DNA of 64,000 nucleotides from Oceanospirillum maris DSM 6286 (GCF_000422865.1 NZ_AUGW01000013.1:62001-126000); one strand, 5' to 3'. Counted from the stretch's first letter, positions 18,244-27,937 are shown. Program-made: numbers and translations. The notes: a model not told the origin generated them from the sequence alone.

Positions 18244-18837
18244 ATGGCGGAGCGTACCGCAAGCGTAGAGCGTAATACCCTAGAGACTGAAATTAAGGTT
18301 TCTATCAATCTTGATGGCACCGGAAAACTGAATATCGATACCGGCGTTCCCTTTTTAGAGCACATGATCGATCAAATTGCCCGTCACGGCCTGATCGACA
18401 TGGATATTGTCGCTAAAGGTGATCTGCATATTGATGACCACCATACCGTGGAGGATCTTGGTATCACCCTCGGTCAAGCCTTCGCTAAAGCGGTGGGCGA
18501 CAAAAAAGGTATGACGCGTTATGGCCATGCCTATGTGCCGCTGGATGAAGCACTATCGCGGGTGGTGATCGATTTCTCTGGTCGCCCTGGGTTATGTCTG
18601 AATGTTGACTTTACCCGAGGTAGTATCGGCAAGTTTGACACTCAGTTGTTCTCTGAATTCTTCCACGGTTTTGTCAATCATGCCGGTGTTACTCTGCATA
18701 TCGACAATCTGAAAGGCTATAACGCACACCATCAGGCGGAAACGGTCTTTAAAGCTTTCGGCCGTGCCCTGCGCATGGCGCTGACGATGGATGAGCGCAT
18801 GGCGGGTATGATGCCGTCAACTAAAGGCAGCCTATAA
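18244..18837 (+). CDS. hisB: Imidazoleglycerol-phosphate dehydratase (monofunctional)
   Basis: The protein has 197 residues and no phosphatase domain, unlike the bifunctional enterobacterial HisB. The metal-binding motifs DDHHTVED and HHQAE (in [14 protein letters not shown]) are intact, as is [17 protein letters not shown]. It dehydrates imidazole glycerol phosphate in histidine synthesis. The ATG is preceded by CCGGAG. First gene of hisB-hisH-hisF. Confidence 0.96.
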   Translation: MAERTASVERNTLETEIKVSINLDGTGKLNIDTGVPFLEHMIDQIARHGLIDMDIVAKGDLHIDDHHTVEDLGITLGQAFAKAVGDKKGMTRYGHAYVPLDEALSRVVIDFSGRPGLCLNVDFTRGSIGKFDTQLFSEFFHGFVNHAGVTLHIDNLKGYNAHHQAETVFKAFGRALRMALTMDERMAGMMPSTKGSL

Positions 18838-18858
18838 GCACCTGCTTAAGGAAATACT

Positions 18859-19509
18859 ATGAAGACAATTGCTGTTATCGATTACGGCATGGGTAATCTG
18901 CACTCGGTATCAAAAGCACTGGAGCATGTGGCTAATAATCAGCGGGTTGTTGTGACCTCTGACCCTGACGTTATTCGTCAGGCCGAGCATGTTGTTCTGC
19001 CCGGTGTCGGCGCAATTCGTGATTGCATGGCGGAAATTCGTCGTTTGGGTGTGGATAAAGTGGTGCAGGAAAATATTGCCTCTGGTAAGCCATTTTTGGG
19101 TATCTGCGTAGGTTATCAGGCGCTAATGCAAGACAGTGAAGAAAATGGCGGCATACCTTGCCTGGGTCATTTTGATGGCCATGTGCGCTTTTTTGGTGAT
19201 CCGCTGCTTGATGAAAAGGGCGAGAAGTTAAAAGTGCCGCACATGGGCTGGAATCAGGTCAAACAAGCCCACCCGCATCCTATTTGGCAGGGCATTGAGG
19301 ATGAAACTCGCTTCTATTTTGTCCACAGCTACTATGTTGAGGCGGCCAATACCGATCAAGTTATCGGTGAAACCCGTTATGGCAAAACCTGCCATGTGGC
19401 TCTGGCTCAAGATAATGTTGTTGCGGTGCAGTTTCATCCAGAAAAAAGCCATGATGCAGGTTTACAGCTACTGAAAAACTTTGCTGAATGGGATGGTAAA
19501 ACGGCCTGA
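18859..19509 (+). CDS. hisH: Imidazole glycerol phosphate synthase glutaminase subunit
   Basis: The protein has 216 residues. The catalytic triad of a class I amidotransferase is present: the nucleophile in FLGICVGYQ, and the His and Glu in VQFHPEKS. HisH hydrolyses glutamine and channels ammonia to HisF. It lies 21 bases after hisB. Its usual next neighbour hisA is missing; hisF follows directly. Confidence 0.96.
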   Translation: MKTIAVIDYGMGNLHSVSKALEHVANNQRVVVTSDPDVIRQAEHVVLPGVGAIRDCMAEIRRLGVDKVVQENIASGKPFLGICVGYQALMQDSEENGGIPCLGHFDGHVRFFGDPLLDEKGEKLKVPHMGWNQVKQAHPHPIWQGIEDETRFYFVHSYYVEAANTDQVIGETRYGKTCHVALAQDNVVAVQFHPEKSHDAGLQLLKNFAEWDGKTA

Positions 19510-19544
19510 TCCCCTTTTTGGATTTAAGAAAACAGGAGCCAAGA

Positions 19545-20318
19545 ATGGCACTGGCAAAACGTATTATCCCTTGTTTGGATGTAGATAAGGGGCGCGTCGT
19601 TAAAGGCGTTAATTTTATTGATATTCGCGATGCAGGCAATCCGGTAGAAGTTGCCAAACGCTACAATGAGCAAGGTGCTGATGAGATCACGTTTCTGGAT
19701 ATTACCGCCAGTAATGAAGATCGTGATACCACGGTTCATATGGTGGAAGAGATTGCCAGCGAAGTGTTTATTCCGCTAACAGTGGGCGGTGGTATTCGCC
19801 GTTGTGAGGATATTCGCCGTATGTTAAATGCGGGTGCCGATAAAGTAGGCATTAACACCGCTGCGGTTTTTAATCCTGATTTTGTCCGAGAAGCAGCGGA
19901 ACGCTTTGGACGGCAATGTATCGTGGTTGCTATTGATTGCAAGCGCGTTAGTGCCGATGGTGAGCCGGGCCGTTGGGAAATTTTCACCCACGGTGGTCGC
20001 AAGCCAACGGGTATTGATGCGATTGAGTGGGCGATAAAAATGAACGATTACGGTGCCGGTGAGATTCTACTGACCAGCATGGATCGTGATGGCACGAAAA
20101 ACGGTTTTGATCTGGATGTGACTCGAGCCATCAGTAATGCTATTCCGATTCCGGTTATCGCCTCTGGTGGTGTCGGTAATCTGCAGCATTTGGCCGATGG
20201 TGTTACTGAAGGTCATGCGGATGCTGTTCTGGCCGCCAGTATTTTCCATTTTGGTGAGTACAGCATTCCAGAAGCTAAAGCCTTTATGGCCGCTCAGGGT
20301 ATTGAGATGCGCCTTTAA
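19545..20318 (+). CDS. hisF: Imidazole glycerol phosphate synthase cyclase subunit
   Basis: The protein is 257 residues from ATG 19545, which has AGGAG six bases upstream; a TTG nine codons earlier is less likely. The TIM-barrel catalytic aspartates lie in [15 protein letters not shown] and [13 protein letters not shown]. It makes imidazole glycerol phosphate and AICAR with HisH. It lies 35 bases after hisH. Confidence 0.96.
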   Translation: MALAKRIIPCLDVDKGRVVKGVNFIDIRDAGNPVEVAKRYNEQGADEITFLDITASNEDRDTTVHMVEEIASEVFIPLTVGGGIRRCEDIRRMLNAGADKVGINTAAVFNPDFVREAAERFGRQCIVVAIDCKRVSADGEPGRWEIFTHGGRKPTGIDAIEWAIKMNDYGAGEILLTSMDRDGTKNGFDLDVTRAISNAIPIPVIASGGVGNLQHLADGVTEGHADAVLAASIFHFGEYSIPEAKAFMAAQGIEMRL

Positions 20319-20353
20319 GGCCATCACCTGAAACCTGTGCGAGGAGTACAGTC

Positions 20354-23326
20354 TTGATCATACTTCGACGGACGTTAATAACGATTCTAGCGCTGTTGTT
20401 GGTTGGGACTGTACTTATCTATGGCCTGGCTGTCAGCCATTCCCGTTGGTTGCCCGCAGCCGTTAATCAAACCATTTTGGCTGAATCTATCGCAGGCTTA
20501 CCCGCAGGAAGCTTACAAGTTTCGACGATAAGATTTGAGCATTGGCAGCGTTTGGGTTCCCTTGAGATCACCGGCCCCACCAATAGCCAGCTACAGGTTG
20601 AAGGTATCTCTTGGCCTCAGACTGGGCATTTGGTTATCGACCGATTAAACCTACGTTTGCCAGAGACGCTACCGAGACGGAAGCCGTCGAGTCAGAAGCC
20701 GTCTTTAGTACCGGCTAGCACGCCTTCCTTAGTAGAGACTAAAACACTCTCACGTTCTGCGCCATCCCAGCAGGCAATGGGTTTTAGTATTCGAGAGTCC
20801 TATCAGCAGCTTTACAACACTGTTGCGCCTTTACTAACCCAGCTCGATCAGTTGAGTGAGCAAAGCCAGTTAAATAGCCTTACCATTAAACAGTTAAGCC
20901 TGCAGGGACTACCGCTCGATTTTGCGGTGAATATCGAGCGGGAGCCAAGGGATACGCTAAGCAAGGGTCGATGGATGATCCGTCTTAGTGGCGAAGAAAT
21001 GATGCCTCCTAATGGAGGGCAGGCTAAGCGCCAACCCCTTCAGCTAGGGCTAAATCTTGATTTAGCTACGGGCTTGAGCTCGGGTTCAGGTTTACAGTAT
21101 CAGGCTCAATTAAGCCTTGGGTCGCTGGATCATCGGGAGTTATTAGAGGACTGGGTGCAAGCAGAATGGCCATTACCGGTTTGGACTGGTGTAAAAGATG
21201 GTTTGGATCAGTTGCAGCAGATCAGCAAGCAATATGGGCTTTCCAGCACAAAAACAAACCTCAAGCTTGCGGCAACCTTTACCCCAGAGCAGGCGGATAT
21301 AACGCTGAATCTACCGGCTTTTGGTGTTCAGCCCGTGGACGGCTGTCCTCTACAGCTAGAGGCTCAAACATTGAACTTGAGCTATTTTATCGGGCGTAGC
21401 TCTAGCAAGGACGATCAAACCGATCAAGAGAGGCTAGATTTGGCTATGCCGCAAGGGCAAAAGCTGGCGCTAAAGGGTCAATGCTTGTCGGCTATTGTGA
21501 CGAGTATCCCCGCCGTATGGGCTAAGGCCCCATCATTAGAAGAGCAAAAAGAAGGCTTTAATCTAAAAGGTCTTGAGCCAGCGAGTTGGCAGCAAGGCGG
21601 GTTGCTAACATTGGCTTTTGAAGAGCCGGTAATCTTTTTGCCTGAGCCCAAAGCACCTCAGCTCGATGCCAGAGGGATTAAGCTTCTGTGGCAGCCTAAT
21701 AACACCGTGGCTCCAGAGATAAGGCTAGAGGTTGAGGAGCTAAAGCTTTCCCCGAAAAAAGCGATGGCTAAACTGGATGCTGAGCTAAAAGCAGAGCTTT
21801 ACCCTCATCCATTATTTGCGGATCAATCCCGTCAAATAGCGTTGTCTTTTTTGGCGGATATAGAGGCTGAGTTTAGCCCTGTATCTATGTCTGAACTACG
21901 GCAAGCATCTGCTAGGTTAACACGGAGCCAGATAACCCTTTCTCCAGCGGTTAATGATACTTCTGTTCTGTGGGCGCCTAAGCAGTTTGAATTGCCTTTG
22001 CTTAGACATCAAGGGACATGGCAGATTTCATATCAAGCTGGGCATGTGGCAAAACGGCGGGAGGCTATGGAATGGCAGAAGGTCGCGAAATGGCAAGTGA
22101 GCCATCAAGCCTCGGGAGCGCTATTGATACGGCATCCCATGTTAAAGCAGAACTTACGGTTGCCCTATACCACTGATCTTGAGTTGGGCTCTTTACCCGC
22201 TGATGGCTCTTTACCTGCTAATGGCTCCTCACCCAAGAAAAATAATCTAGGATTTGTTGGTCAATGGAATTGGCAGTTGGCCGGGGATTCTTCACCAATG
22301 GCGGTGTTTGCTAAGGGGCAGGGTGGTAGTCCTCTTGGGCTTTTGCCTCAGTTTTCACTGGGGATGAGGCTAACGGAGCAGGCATTAGCCAGTCAACTGG
22401 ATTGGCAATTAGATATGAGCCGTATCAGCGAGTGGCAGCGACTTCCAGCGGGAACCTTGCTGAATACCGGTGAGCTAAAAGGCCGAGTCACCACTCACTT
22501 GCCGACGGCTAGCCTTAACACGGTGGTTGATATTGAAACACTGTTTAATCCGCTAATGGCAGAGATTGATGCTGATCTGACCCATTTAACGGGTAGGGCG
22601 AAAGGGTATGAGTTTTCCGGCATTAAATTACCCATAAAAGCGGCGCTTAAATCAGGCCGTTGGCAGCTAGAACCGCAAACGCTTACGATCGAACGAATTT
22701 TCGCAGGTGTGGAACTAACTCAGTTTGCGGTTGATCTTAATGCTAGCGGGCAGGGGATTGGTGATGATTTTCGGCTTGACGCTGAACTTGCTAATATGAC
22801 CGCCCAAACCCTTGGCGGGGGTATTGCTTTAGCAAAACTAACCTATCCGTTTGATAAACAGAAGGCGGCCAATTTAAAGCTGGAACATTTAGATTTAAGC
22901 CAATTGATCGCCCTAGGCGATAACCAGATCAAGGTAACGGGGCAGCTCAGTGGTACACTGCCCCTTATTCTTAGTGAACAAGGGGTGGCTATTAAGCAGG
23001 GGCGTGTTGCCAGTCATCAAGGTGAAATTGTTTTGCAAGAGAACGCCGCATGGCAGGCGATGTTGCAGCAGCAGCCAACGCTAGCCGGACAGCTACGACA
23101 TCTGAATCATCTGTATTATCATCTGTTACAGGGTGATATCCAGATGGATGAAAAAGGTCAGTTAAAGGCTGAACTGGTGATTCAAGGGGAAAACCGAGTT
23201 GAACAGCAGCCGGTAAACCTGAATTTTTCCAGCGAACAGAATATTCTGACGCTACTTAAGGCACTTCGATTAAGCGATCAGATCGACAAATCGCTCAGTG
23301 AATCCGCACAAAGGATGTATCAATGA
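20354..23326 (+). CDS. ydbH: YdbH-family intermembrane bridge protein
   Basis: The protein has 990 residues (E. coli YdbH is somewhat shorter, near 880) and starts at TTG after GGAGTACAG. An N-terminal membrane helix (ILALLLVGTVLIYGLAV) is followed by a long beta-rich periplasmic region and the C-terminal segment with LKLEHLDLSQLIALGD and LNFSSEQNILTLL typical of the family. In E. coli YdbH is a TamB/AsmA-like protein that acts with lipoprotein YnbE as a bridge for phospholipid movement to the outer membrane. ynbE and ydbL follow, as in E. coli, supporting the call. Residues 612-623 contain a duplicated LPADGS/LPANGS linker. It overlaps ynbE by four bases. Confidence 0.85.
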   Translation: MIILRRTLITILALLLVGTVLIYGLAVSHSRWLPAAVNQTILAESIAGLPAGSLQVSTIRFEHWQRLGSLEITGPTNSQLQVEGISWPQTGHLVIDRLNLRLPETLPRRKPSSQKPSLVPASTPSLVETKTLSRSAPSQQAMGFSIRESYQQLYNTVAPLLTQLDQLSEQSQLNSLTIKQLSLQGLPLDFAVNIEREPRDTLSKGRWMIRLSGEEMMPPNGGQAKRQPLQLGLNLDLATGLSSGSGLQYQAQLSLGSLDHRELLEDWVQAEWPLPVWTGVKDGLDQLQQISKQYGLSSTKTNLKLAATFTPEQADITLNLPAFGVQPVDGCPLQLEAQTLNLSYFIGRSSSKDDQTDQERLDLAMPQGQKLALKGQCLSAIVTSIPAVWAKAPSLEEQKEGFNLKGLEPASWQQGGLLTLAFEEPVIFLPEPKAPQLDARGIKLLWQPNNTVAPEIRLEVEELKLSPKKAMAKLDAELKAELYPHPLFADQSRQIALSFLADIEAEFSPVSMSELRQASARLTRSQITLSPAVNDTSVLWAPKQFELPLLRHQGTWQISYQAGHVAKRREAMEWQKVAKWQVSHQASGALLIRHPMLKQNLRLPYTTDLELGSLPADGSLPANGSSPKKNNLGFVGQWNWQLAGDSSPMAVFAKGQGGSPLGLLPQFSLGMRLTEQALASQLDWQLDMSRISEWQRLPAGTLLNTGELKGRVTTHLPTASLNTVVDIETLFNPLMAEIDADLTHLTGRAKGYEFSGIKLPIKAALKSGRWQLEPQTLTIERIFAGVELTQFAVDLNASGQGIGDDFRLDAELANMTAQTLGGGIALAKLTYPFDKQKAANLKLEHLDLSQLIALGDNQIKVTGQLSGTLPLILSEQGVAIKQGRVASHQGEIVLQENAAWQAMLQQQPTLAGQLRHLNHLYYHLLQGDIQMDEKGQLKAELVIQGENRVEQQPVNLNFSSEQNILTLLKALRLSDQIDKSLSESAQRMYQ
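22187..22222. repeat. 18-nt tandem duplication inside ydbH
   Basis: Units at 22187-22204 and 22205-22222 differ at two positions. They encode GSLPAD and GSLPAN, in frame. Confidence 0.8.
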
Positions 23327-23508
23327 TACTCAGAACGTTAGCCTTAATCGGCATATTCGGCGCACTGGTGGCCTGTACCCCCAGAATTGAAGTGTCGGCA
23401 AAGGAACCCATCACCATTAATCTTAATGTGAAGATCGACCATGAGATTCGGGTGAAAGTAGATAAAGAGCTGGATCAAATGTTCAGCGAAAACAGTGATC
23501 TTTTCTAA
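23323..23508 (+). CDS. ynbE: YnbE-family outer-membrane lipoprotein
   Basis: The protein has 61 residues. The lipobox is in IFGALVACTP, with Cys18 as the acylated residue, so it is probably anchored in the outer membrane facing the periplasm. The remainder (ITINLNVKIDHEIRVKVD) is the YnbE signature. The ATG overlaps the ydbH stop (ATGA), so translation is coupled. It partners YdbH in E. coli. Confidence 0.88.
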   Translation: MILRTLALIGIFGALVACTPRIEVSAKEPITINLNVKIDHEIRVKVDKELDQMFSENSDLF

Positions 23509-23532
23509 GGCGCTAACCTGATGGAGAACAAG

Positions 23533-23892
23533 ATGAAAATCAATAGCTTGATACCCACCCAGTGGGCTTCTTTGTTGACAGCCTTACTATTGTCAGTTTT
23601 TTTGACACTCACGCTGGCGGCTCCTGCCTATGCATTGGATATTGATGTGGCTAAAGATAAAGGCTGGGTCGGTGAGCGTTATACCGGCTATTTGGGTGTC
23701 GTTCAGCCACAGGCTGGAGTGAAAGCCTTAGTTGATGAAATCAATCAAAAACGGGGGCAGCGCTATAAAGAACTTGCGGCGAAGAATGGCATCACCGTAC
23801 AGGAAGTCGAAAAAATCGCAGGTAAAAAAGTGATCGAAAAAACCAAGCCGGGCAACCTGGTTGATCTAGGTAATGGTTGGTTAAAGAAATAA
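23533..23892 (+). CDS. ydbL: YdbL-family periplasmic protein
   Basis: 119 residues from ATG 23533, which has GGAGA six bases upstream; the in-frame ATG at 23521 would place that motif inside the gene. The signal peptide has core LLTALLLSVFLTLTLAAPAYA. The mature part contains GWVGERYTGYLGVV and VDEINQKRGQRYKELAAKNG, the YdbL (DUF1318) hallmarks. Third gene of ydbH-ynbE-ydbL; thought to modulate the YdbH-YnbE complex. Confidence 0.87.
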   Translation: MKINSLIPTQWASLLTALLLSVFLTLTLAAPAYALDIDVAKDKGWVGERYTGYLGVVQPQAGVKALVDEINQKRGQRYKELAAKNGITVQEVEKIAGKKVIEKTKPGNLVDLGNGWLKK

Positions 23893-23906
23893 ATGAGTAG
23901 AGACAG

Positions 23907-23942
23907 AGCCTGCCTTTCTTTTGGGGAAGTCAGGCTTTTTTT
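23907..23942 (+). terminator. Terminator after ydbL
   Basis: AGCCTG/CAGGCT stem with further internal pairing (CTTTC/GGGAAG) is followed by seven T residues. Confidence 0.75.
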
Positions 23943-23986
23943 GTTTTTGGGCCGTTAAACCCCCGCCTGTATTTAAAGGAAACCCG

Positions 23987-24460
23987 ATGAGCACCGAACA
24001 ACTGTTAACTTACCAATGGCTCTTAGCTGGCGCGTTTTTGGCCTTTATTGTCTCGATCTGTACTCTGTTTTTTCAGGCGCTGTTCCATGAGAAACGCATT
24101 GCCATAAGCTGGCTGGTAGTTATCTTTTTTATCAGTATCTTAAATGGCTCAGGGGCGGTCAGTCTTGGCATTATGGTAGGGGCTAATCCAGATGCGGATC
24201 ATCCCATTATTACCGGAATAACCAGTATCGGTGATTATCTGGTGCTGGCTTTAGGTTTAGTTGAGGTTGGGCTTTTTCTGCTATTTATTGTCCGGCATTA
24301 CCGCAAAATGTATGTCAGCTTACCCGCCATTGTGCTACTGATTTGTATCGGTTTTGGCTACAAAGCCTATCAGGATTTAGTGGCCAGCGGTACGGTACAG
24401 TTTGCACCGCCTGAACAGATCGAAAACAATAAAGAGGGTGGTGCGGATTTGGCGGAGTAA
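23987..24460 (+). CDS. Hypothetical four-helix membrane protein
   Basis: 157 residues from ATG 23987, preceded by AAAGGAAACCCG; the frame is open upstream into the ydbL terminator. Four hydrophobic helices are visible: WLLAGAFLAFIVSICTLFF, ISWLVVIFFISILNGSG, LVLALGLVEVGLFLLFIV and LPAIVLLICIGFGYKAY. The tail is hydrophilic. I do not recognise the family. A terminator lies before it, so it has its own transcription, and it converges on the DUF416 gene. Confidence 0.7.
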   Translation: MSTEQLLTYQWLLAGAFLAFIVSICTLFFQALFHEKRIAISWLVVIFFISILNGSGAVSLGIMVGANPDADHPIITGITSIGDYLVLALGLVEVGLFLLFIVRHYRKMYVSLPAIVLLICIGFGYKAYQDLVASGTVQFAPPEQIENNKEGGADLAE

Positions 24461-24495
24461 GGCATTCCGCTGAACTTATAGGTTCAGCGGAAGCC
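24461..24495. terminator. Strong hairpin between convergent genes
   Basis: An 11-bp perfect stem (24465-24475 with 24482-24492), extended by GGC/GCC around a single bulge. No T-run follows on either strand, so it may be an RNA 3'-end stabiliser rather than an intrinsic terminator. Confidence 0.45.
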
Positions 24496-24540
24496 TAGAT
24501 GGCGGTAAGAGCATTCAGGCTTTTCTCTAAACAGCCAAAT

Positions 24541-25134
24541 CTAAACAGTTAAACCTAGGCAGCTAACACCGTCATTGTGTGCCATCACTCTTAATGCTTT
24601 TAGCTTCTCTTTGTGAGGGTGTTTCATGGCGCTGACTTGCTCAAGCACTTCATCCTGAAAATCCCGATCAAACTGCATCAACTCATGGTTGTTAAGCAGG
24701 CTGCGGCGAGCTTTTTCATCGTCTTCTGGAAGCTCTTCTGTGGCTTCAATAAAGCTGATAATGGTTTGACGCATTAGGCGGCTAACGCGGGTAACTTCTT
24801 CTGCTTGAGTACCCATAGCGAGTTCCATCGCTGTATGAACCGCCATCGCCGCATCAATCGCGGGATATACGCCATACATCTCGTGATCCGCATCATTGGG
24901 GATCAGTTCGGCTAGTTTTTCCAGCTGTACTTCAAAGTTAATCTTGCTCTCTTTATTCGCGAGTTGCTCCCAAACCAGCATTAGGCTGTTTTTAAGTTGG
25001 GCGGCACGCTCATCCTGTTCGGTCACTTGGCAAAATAATGCGTAATTAGGCATCATACGTTCTGCTAATGCGGCGGAAAATGCCGTTTGCTGCCAAGGAG
25101 CAAGTTCTTTAAGTTGCTGAAAAAATGCGCTCAT
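24541..25134 (-). CDS. yjaG: DUF416 (YjaG) family protein
   Basis: The protein has 197 residues. APWQQTAFSAALAERMMPNYALFCQ, FEVQLEKLAELIP and YGVYPAIDAAMAV correspond to the conserved blocks of E. coli YjaG. All-helical cytosolic protein of unknown function. It lies 17 bases downstream of yibQ and may be cotranscribed with the gpmI-envC-ctpA-yibQ series. Confidence 0.85.
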   Translation of the reverse strand: MSAFFQQLKELAPWQQTAFSAALAERMMPNYALFCQVTEQDERAAQLKNSLMLVWEQLANKESKINFEVQLEKLAELIPNDADHEMYGVYPAIDAAMAVHTAMELAMGTQAEEVTRVSRLMRQTIISFIEATEELPEDDEKARRSLLNNHELMQFDRDFQDEVLEQVSAMKHPHKEKLKALRVMAHNDGVSCLGLTV

Positions 25135-25151
25135 GAAGGTGTTTTCTCTAC

Positions 25152-26570
25152 CTAATTTGGGGTCGAATTAAGGCTGGGAGTGCTACGGTACGTAGGGGTT
25201 TCCCAATGTTGCGTTAGTATAGGTTTTAGCCACTGGGGTTCTTGATTTTGTTGCAATGATGCATCTTGATAGGACTGATACTCTGTGTCGGGCTGTTGTG
25301 GCTCAGAGCTGTTTTTATCCGTTAAGTTACTTTTTTGTACGGCACGGGAATCGCTTGCTCTGACGTCATTGTTAGTAGCGCTATTATCGGTGGCTTTGCT
25401 TTCCATCGAGTCAGCTTCTCTAGCGACGAGTCGTTGGCGTTGCAGTGCTGTGACAGCAGACCTAGAAACCGGTGGTTGGGTATTGGTATCGTTATGGTCA
25501 ATCAGTTTTTTGCGAACAATGGCTGCTTTATAAATCGTAGATTTATAGTCGGATGTTTTATAAGAATCGATTTTATACGTGGTGGCATCTGATGGATTTG
25601 ATAATGCTATTTGAGGAGGCACGCTATTGATAATGGTTGTTTTATCATTATCGGCCAGCTTCGGAGCATCATCAAGCCACGAATCAAGAGATGGCGCTGG
25701 GGACGATGCCGGTACTGTCATTTGAGTCGGTGGTACTGTTATTTGAGTCGGTGGTACTGTTATTTGAGCTGGCATGATATTAGGCTGAGTATCATAAGCT
25801 TGTCCCATGGCTAGAAGTTGGCTGGGAACAGAAACTAAACGGATACCCTGTTTTTTTAGCTCGGGCAAACGCGCTTCTAACATGTCTAGTGTGACGCGAT
25901 GGGGGTGACCGATACCTATGGCATGGCCTTTGCGTTTCGCGGTGCGTAGCAGGAGTTCAAAGGCTTCGTTGACAGCTTTAGGCGTGCGGATATGATCCAG
26001 AAAAACATCACGGCTCATACTTGGCACACCGTTTTCTCGGGCGGTGGTTTCTGCAACGGATGCGGCGGTTGTTCGGCTGTCGATAAAAAATAATTTGCGC
26101 TTGTTAGCTTCTTCCATTAGCCACTGCATTCGGGTTTTATCTTGGGTTAGCTGGCTACCCATATGGTTATTTATGCCCTGCACAAAGGGGATTACAGCCA
26201 AGGATTTATTCAATTCTTTGATAAAACTAGCCTGATCCATATCAGGGCTTAGAGTTCCTGGGCCAGGCTCTCGCTGATGTATATTGGTCATCGGCGCGTG
26301 CAGCATCACGATTTTGCCCTGTTGGTGGGCCGCTTTGGCAAGGCGTTTACTGTAAGGCGTGTGGGGTAGTACCGCATAATTGACAGCCCCCGGTAAGTTA
26401 ACTGCCCGTAGACCGTTACGCAGGTTGTAGCCAATATCATCAATAATAAGCGTGATTGTTGGCGCGCTAGAGGCCTGAGTTGTGGTGCTTAGGCTTAGCA
26501 TAAATATAACACTGCCCAGCAATCCGCTGAGCAGAGGTTTAATGGCGCGTTGAATGGTCATGGTCATCAT
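25152..26570 (-). CDS. yibQ: Divergent polysaccharide deacetylase YibQ with long C-terminal tail
   Basis: The protein has 472 residues, against about 250-320 for most relatives. A signal peptide (LLGSVIFMLSLSTTTQA) precedes the divergent polysaccharide deacetylase domain: LIIDDIGYNLRNG, YAVLPHTPYS, MLHAPM, NNHMGSQ, FFIDSRT and IGIGHPH. The conserved Asp-Asp and His residues suggest a carbohydrate deacetylase fold in the periplasm, substrate unknown. Residues about 250-472 form a low-complexity Ser/Thr/Asp/Gln-rich tail with three PPTQITV-type repeats. The envC-yibQ neighbourhood matches E. coli, with ctpA between them here. Confidence 0.85.
   Translation of the reverse strand: MMTMTIQRAIKPLLSGLLGSVIFMLSLSTTTQASSAPTITLIIDDIGYNLRNGLRAVNLPGAVNYAVLPHTPYSKRLAKAAHQQGKIVMLHAPMTNIHQREPGPGTLSPDMDQASFIKELNKSLAVIPFVQGINNHMGSQLTQDKTRMQWLMEEANKRKLFFIDSRTTAASVAETTARENGVPSMSRDVFLDHIRTPKAVNEAFELLLRTAKRKGHAIGIGHPHRVTLDMLEARLPELKKQGIRLVSVPSQLLAMGQAYDTQPNIMPAQITVPPTQITVPPTQMTVPASSPAPSLDSWLDDAPKLADNDKTTIINSVPPQIALSNPSDATTYKIDSYKTSDYKSTIYKAAIVRKKLIDHNDTNTQPPVSRSAVTALQRQRLVAREADSMESKATDNSATNNDVRASDSRAVQKSNLTDKNSSEPQQPDTEYQSYQDASLQQNQEPQWLKPILTQHWETPTYRSTPSLNSTPN
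25711..25773. repeat. Three 21-nt tandem copies inside yibQ
   Basis: Units at 25711, 25732 and 25753 share GGTACTGTTATTTGAG with few changes. They encode the repeated QITVPPT heptapeptide in the tail. Confidence 0.9.
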
Positions 26571-26635
26571 TGTCTAGGGTTCATAAAGTTGTCTAAGGTT
26601 CATACGTGTAAAATGATAGAACCATTCATTTAAGA

Positions 26636-27937
26636 CTACTTTTGAAGAATATGCAGCCCTTTTAATAAGCTCAAAGCTTCAAATAGTTGGTAGTCTGATT
26701 CTGCTAGGGAATCTTGTGGTGCTTGAGCTTTTCCGTTGCTATCTTCTTGCCCACTTTCTAAATGACCGCTTAAGTCGGCTTCCTTGATCTGTAGTTTAGC
26801 CTCTAATGGGGTTAGATGTGCAGGTTTTACTTCAATATCCGGTGTAATACCCTGAGCCTGAATAGATCGCCCCGATGGTGTGTAATATAAGGCGGTGGTT
26901 AGCTTTAAGCCTCGGTCGCTACCTAATGGCAAAATAGTTTGTACGGAGCCTTTACCAAAGCTCTGCGTTCCCATAATAATGCCGCGCTTATGATCTTGCA
27001 GCGCCCCTGACACAATCTCTGATGCGGAGGCGGAGCCTTCGTTGATCAACACGATTAATGGCGCGCCTTTGCTTGGGTCTGACGGGGATGCGTGGAAATT
27101 CATGGCGGCATTATCCAAACGACCTTTGGTGTAAACGATCATACCTTGGGTGATAAATGCATCGACGACTTCTGCGGCGGCCTGTAGAACGCCGCCTGGA
27201 TTGTTCCGCAGATCTAATACGATACCGTTTAATGTGCCGTCGGCCTCTTTGTGCATTTTGGCCAGAGCTTTGACGACTTCTTCGCCAGTATGTACTTGAA
27301 ACTGGGTAATCCGAATATAGCCGTAACCTTTATCCAGCATACGATGCTTTACGCTGGTTACTCGAATAAGCGCCCGTTTAAGGGTGACTTCAAATGGTGC
27401 ATCAACACCGTCGCGCATAATGGTTAGTCGGATACTGGTGTCGGGCTTTCCGCGCATCAGTTCAATGGACTTATTAAGCGGAAGATTTTTAACCGGCGTA
27501 TCATTAATTTTTACGATTAGATCGTGGGGACGGATATCAGCTCGGGCGGCGGGGGTGTCATCAATAGGCGTGATAACCTTAATAAAGCCGTTTTCGGTGC
27601 TAACCTCCAGACCAAGACCGCCAAATTCACCCTGCGTACTTTCTTGTAGTTCGCTGTAGTCCTCGGGGGTTAAGTAAGAGGAGTGCGGGTCTAGTCCTGA
27701 AATCATGCCTCGGATAGCATCATCTAAGAGGTCTTTGTCATCCACGTCGTGTACGTAGGCACGCTTGATGCGCTCGAACACTTCACCAAAGGTGCGGAGT
27801 TCTTCTAAGGGCAGCGCTTGAGCTTCCTCATAAGCGGGCTCCTCAACGGGCTCAATATCATCTGCATACAAATTGAATCCGGTCAGGCTCAGTAGTAGGC
27901 CTAGGCTGATACCAAGTGTGGTCCGTGTGGTGCTCAT
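26636..27937 (-). CDS. ctpA: C-terminal processing protease, S41 family (CtpA/Prc-like)
   Basis: 433 residues from ATG 27937, which has AAGGAG upstream; the open frame extends to 28006. A signal peptide (LGISLGLLLSLTGFNLYA) leads to an N-terminal helical part with SGLDPHSSYLTPEDY, a PDZ domain (residues about 90-165) and the S41 core. The catalytic serine is in NEGSASASEIVSG and the lysine in GTQSFGKGSVQT. These periplasmic proteases degrade or trim envelope proteins, including peptidoglycan hydrolases. Directly downstream of envC, whose product activates amidases, so a shared role in wall turnover is plausible. Confidence 0.93.
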   Translation of the reverse strand: MSTTRTTLGISLGLLLSLTGFNLYADDIEPVEEPAYEEAQALPLEELRTFGEVFERIKRAYVHDVDDKDLLDDAIRGMISGLDPHSSYLTPEDYSELQESTQGEFGGLGLEVSTENGFIKVITPIDDTPAARADIRPHDLIVKINDTPVKNLPLNKSIELMRGKPDTSIRLTIMRDGVDAPFEVTLKRALIRVTSVKHRMLDKGYGYIRITQFQVHTGEEVVKALAKMHKEADGTLNGIVLDLRNNPGGVLQAAAEVVDAFITQGMIVYTKGRLDNAAMNFHASPSDPSKGAPLIVLINEGSASASEIVSGALQDHKRGIIMGTQSFGKGSVQTILPLGSDRGLKLTTALYYTPSGRSIQAQGITPDIEVKPAHLTPLEAKLQIKEADLSGHLESGQEDSNGKAQAPQDSLAESDYQLFEALSLLKGLHILQK

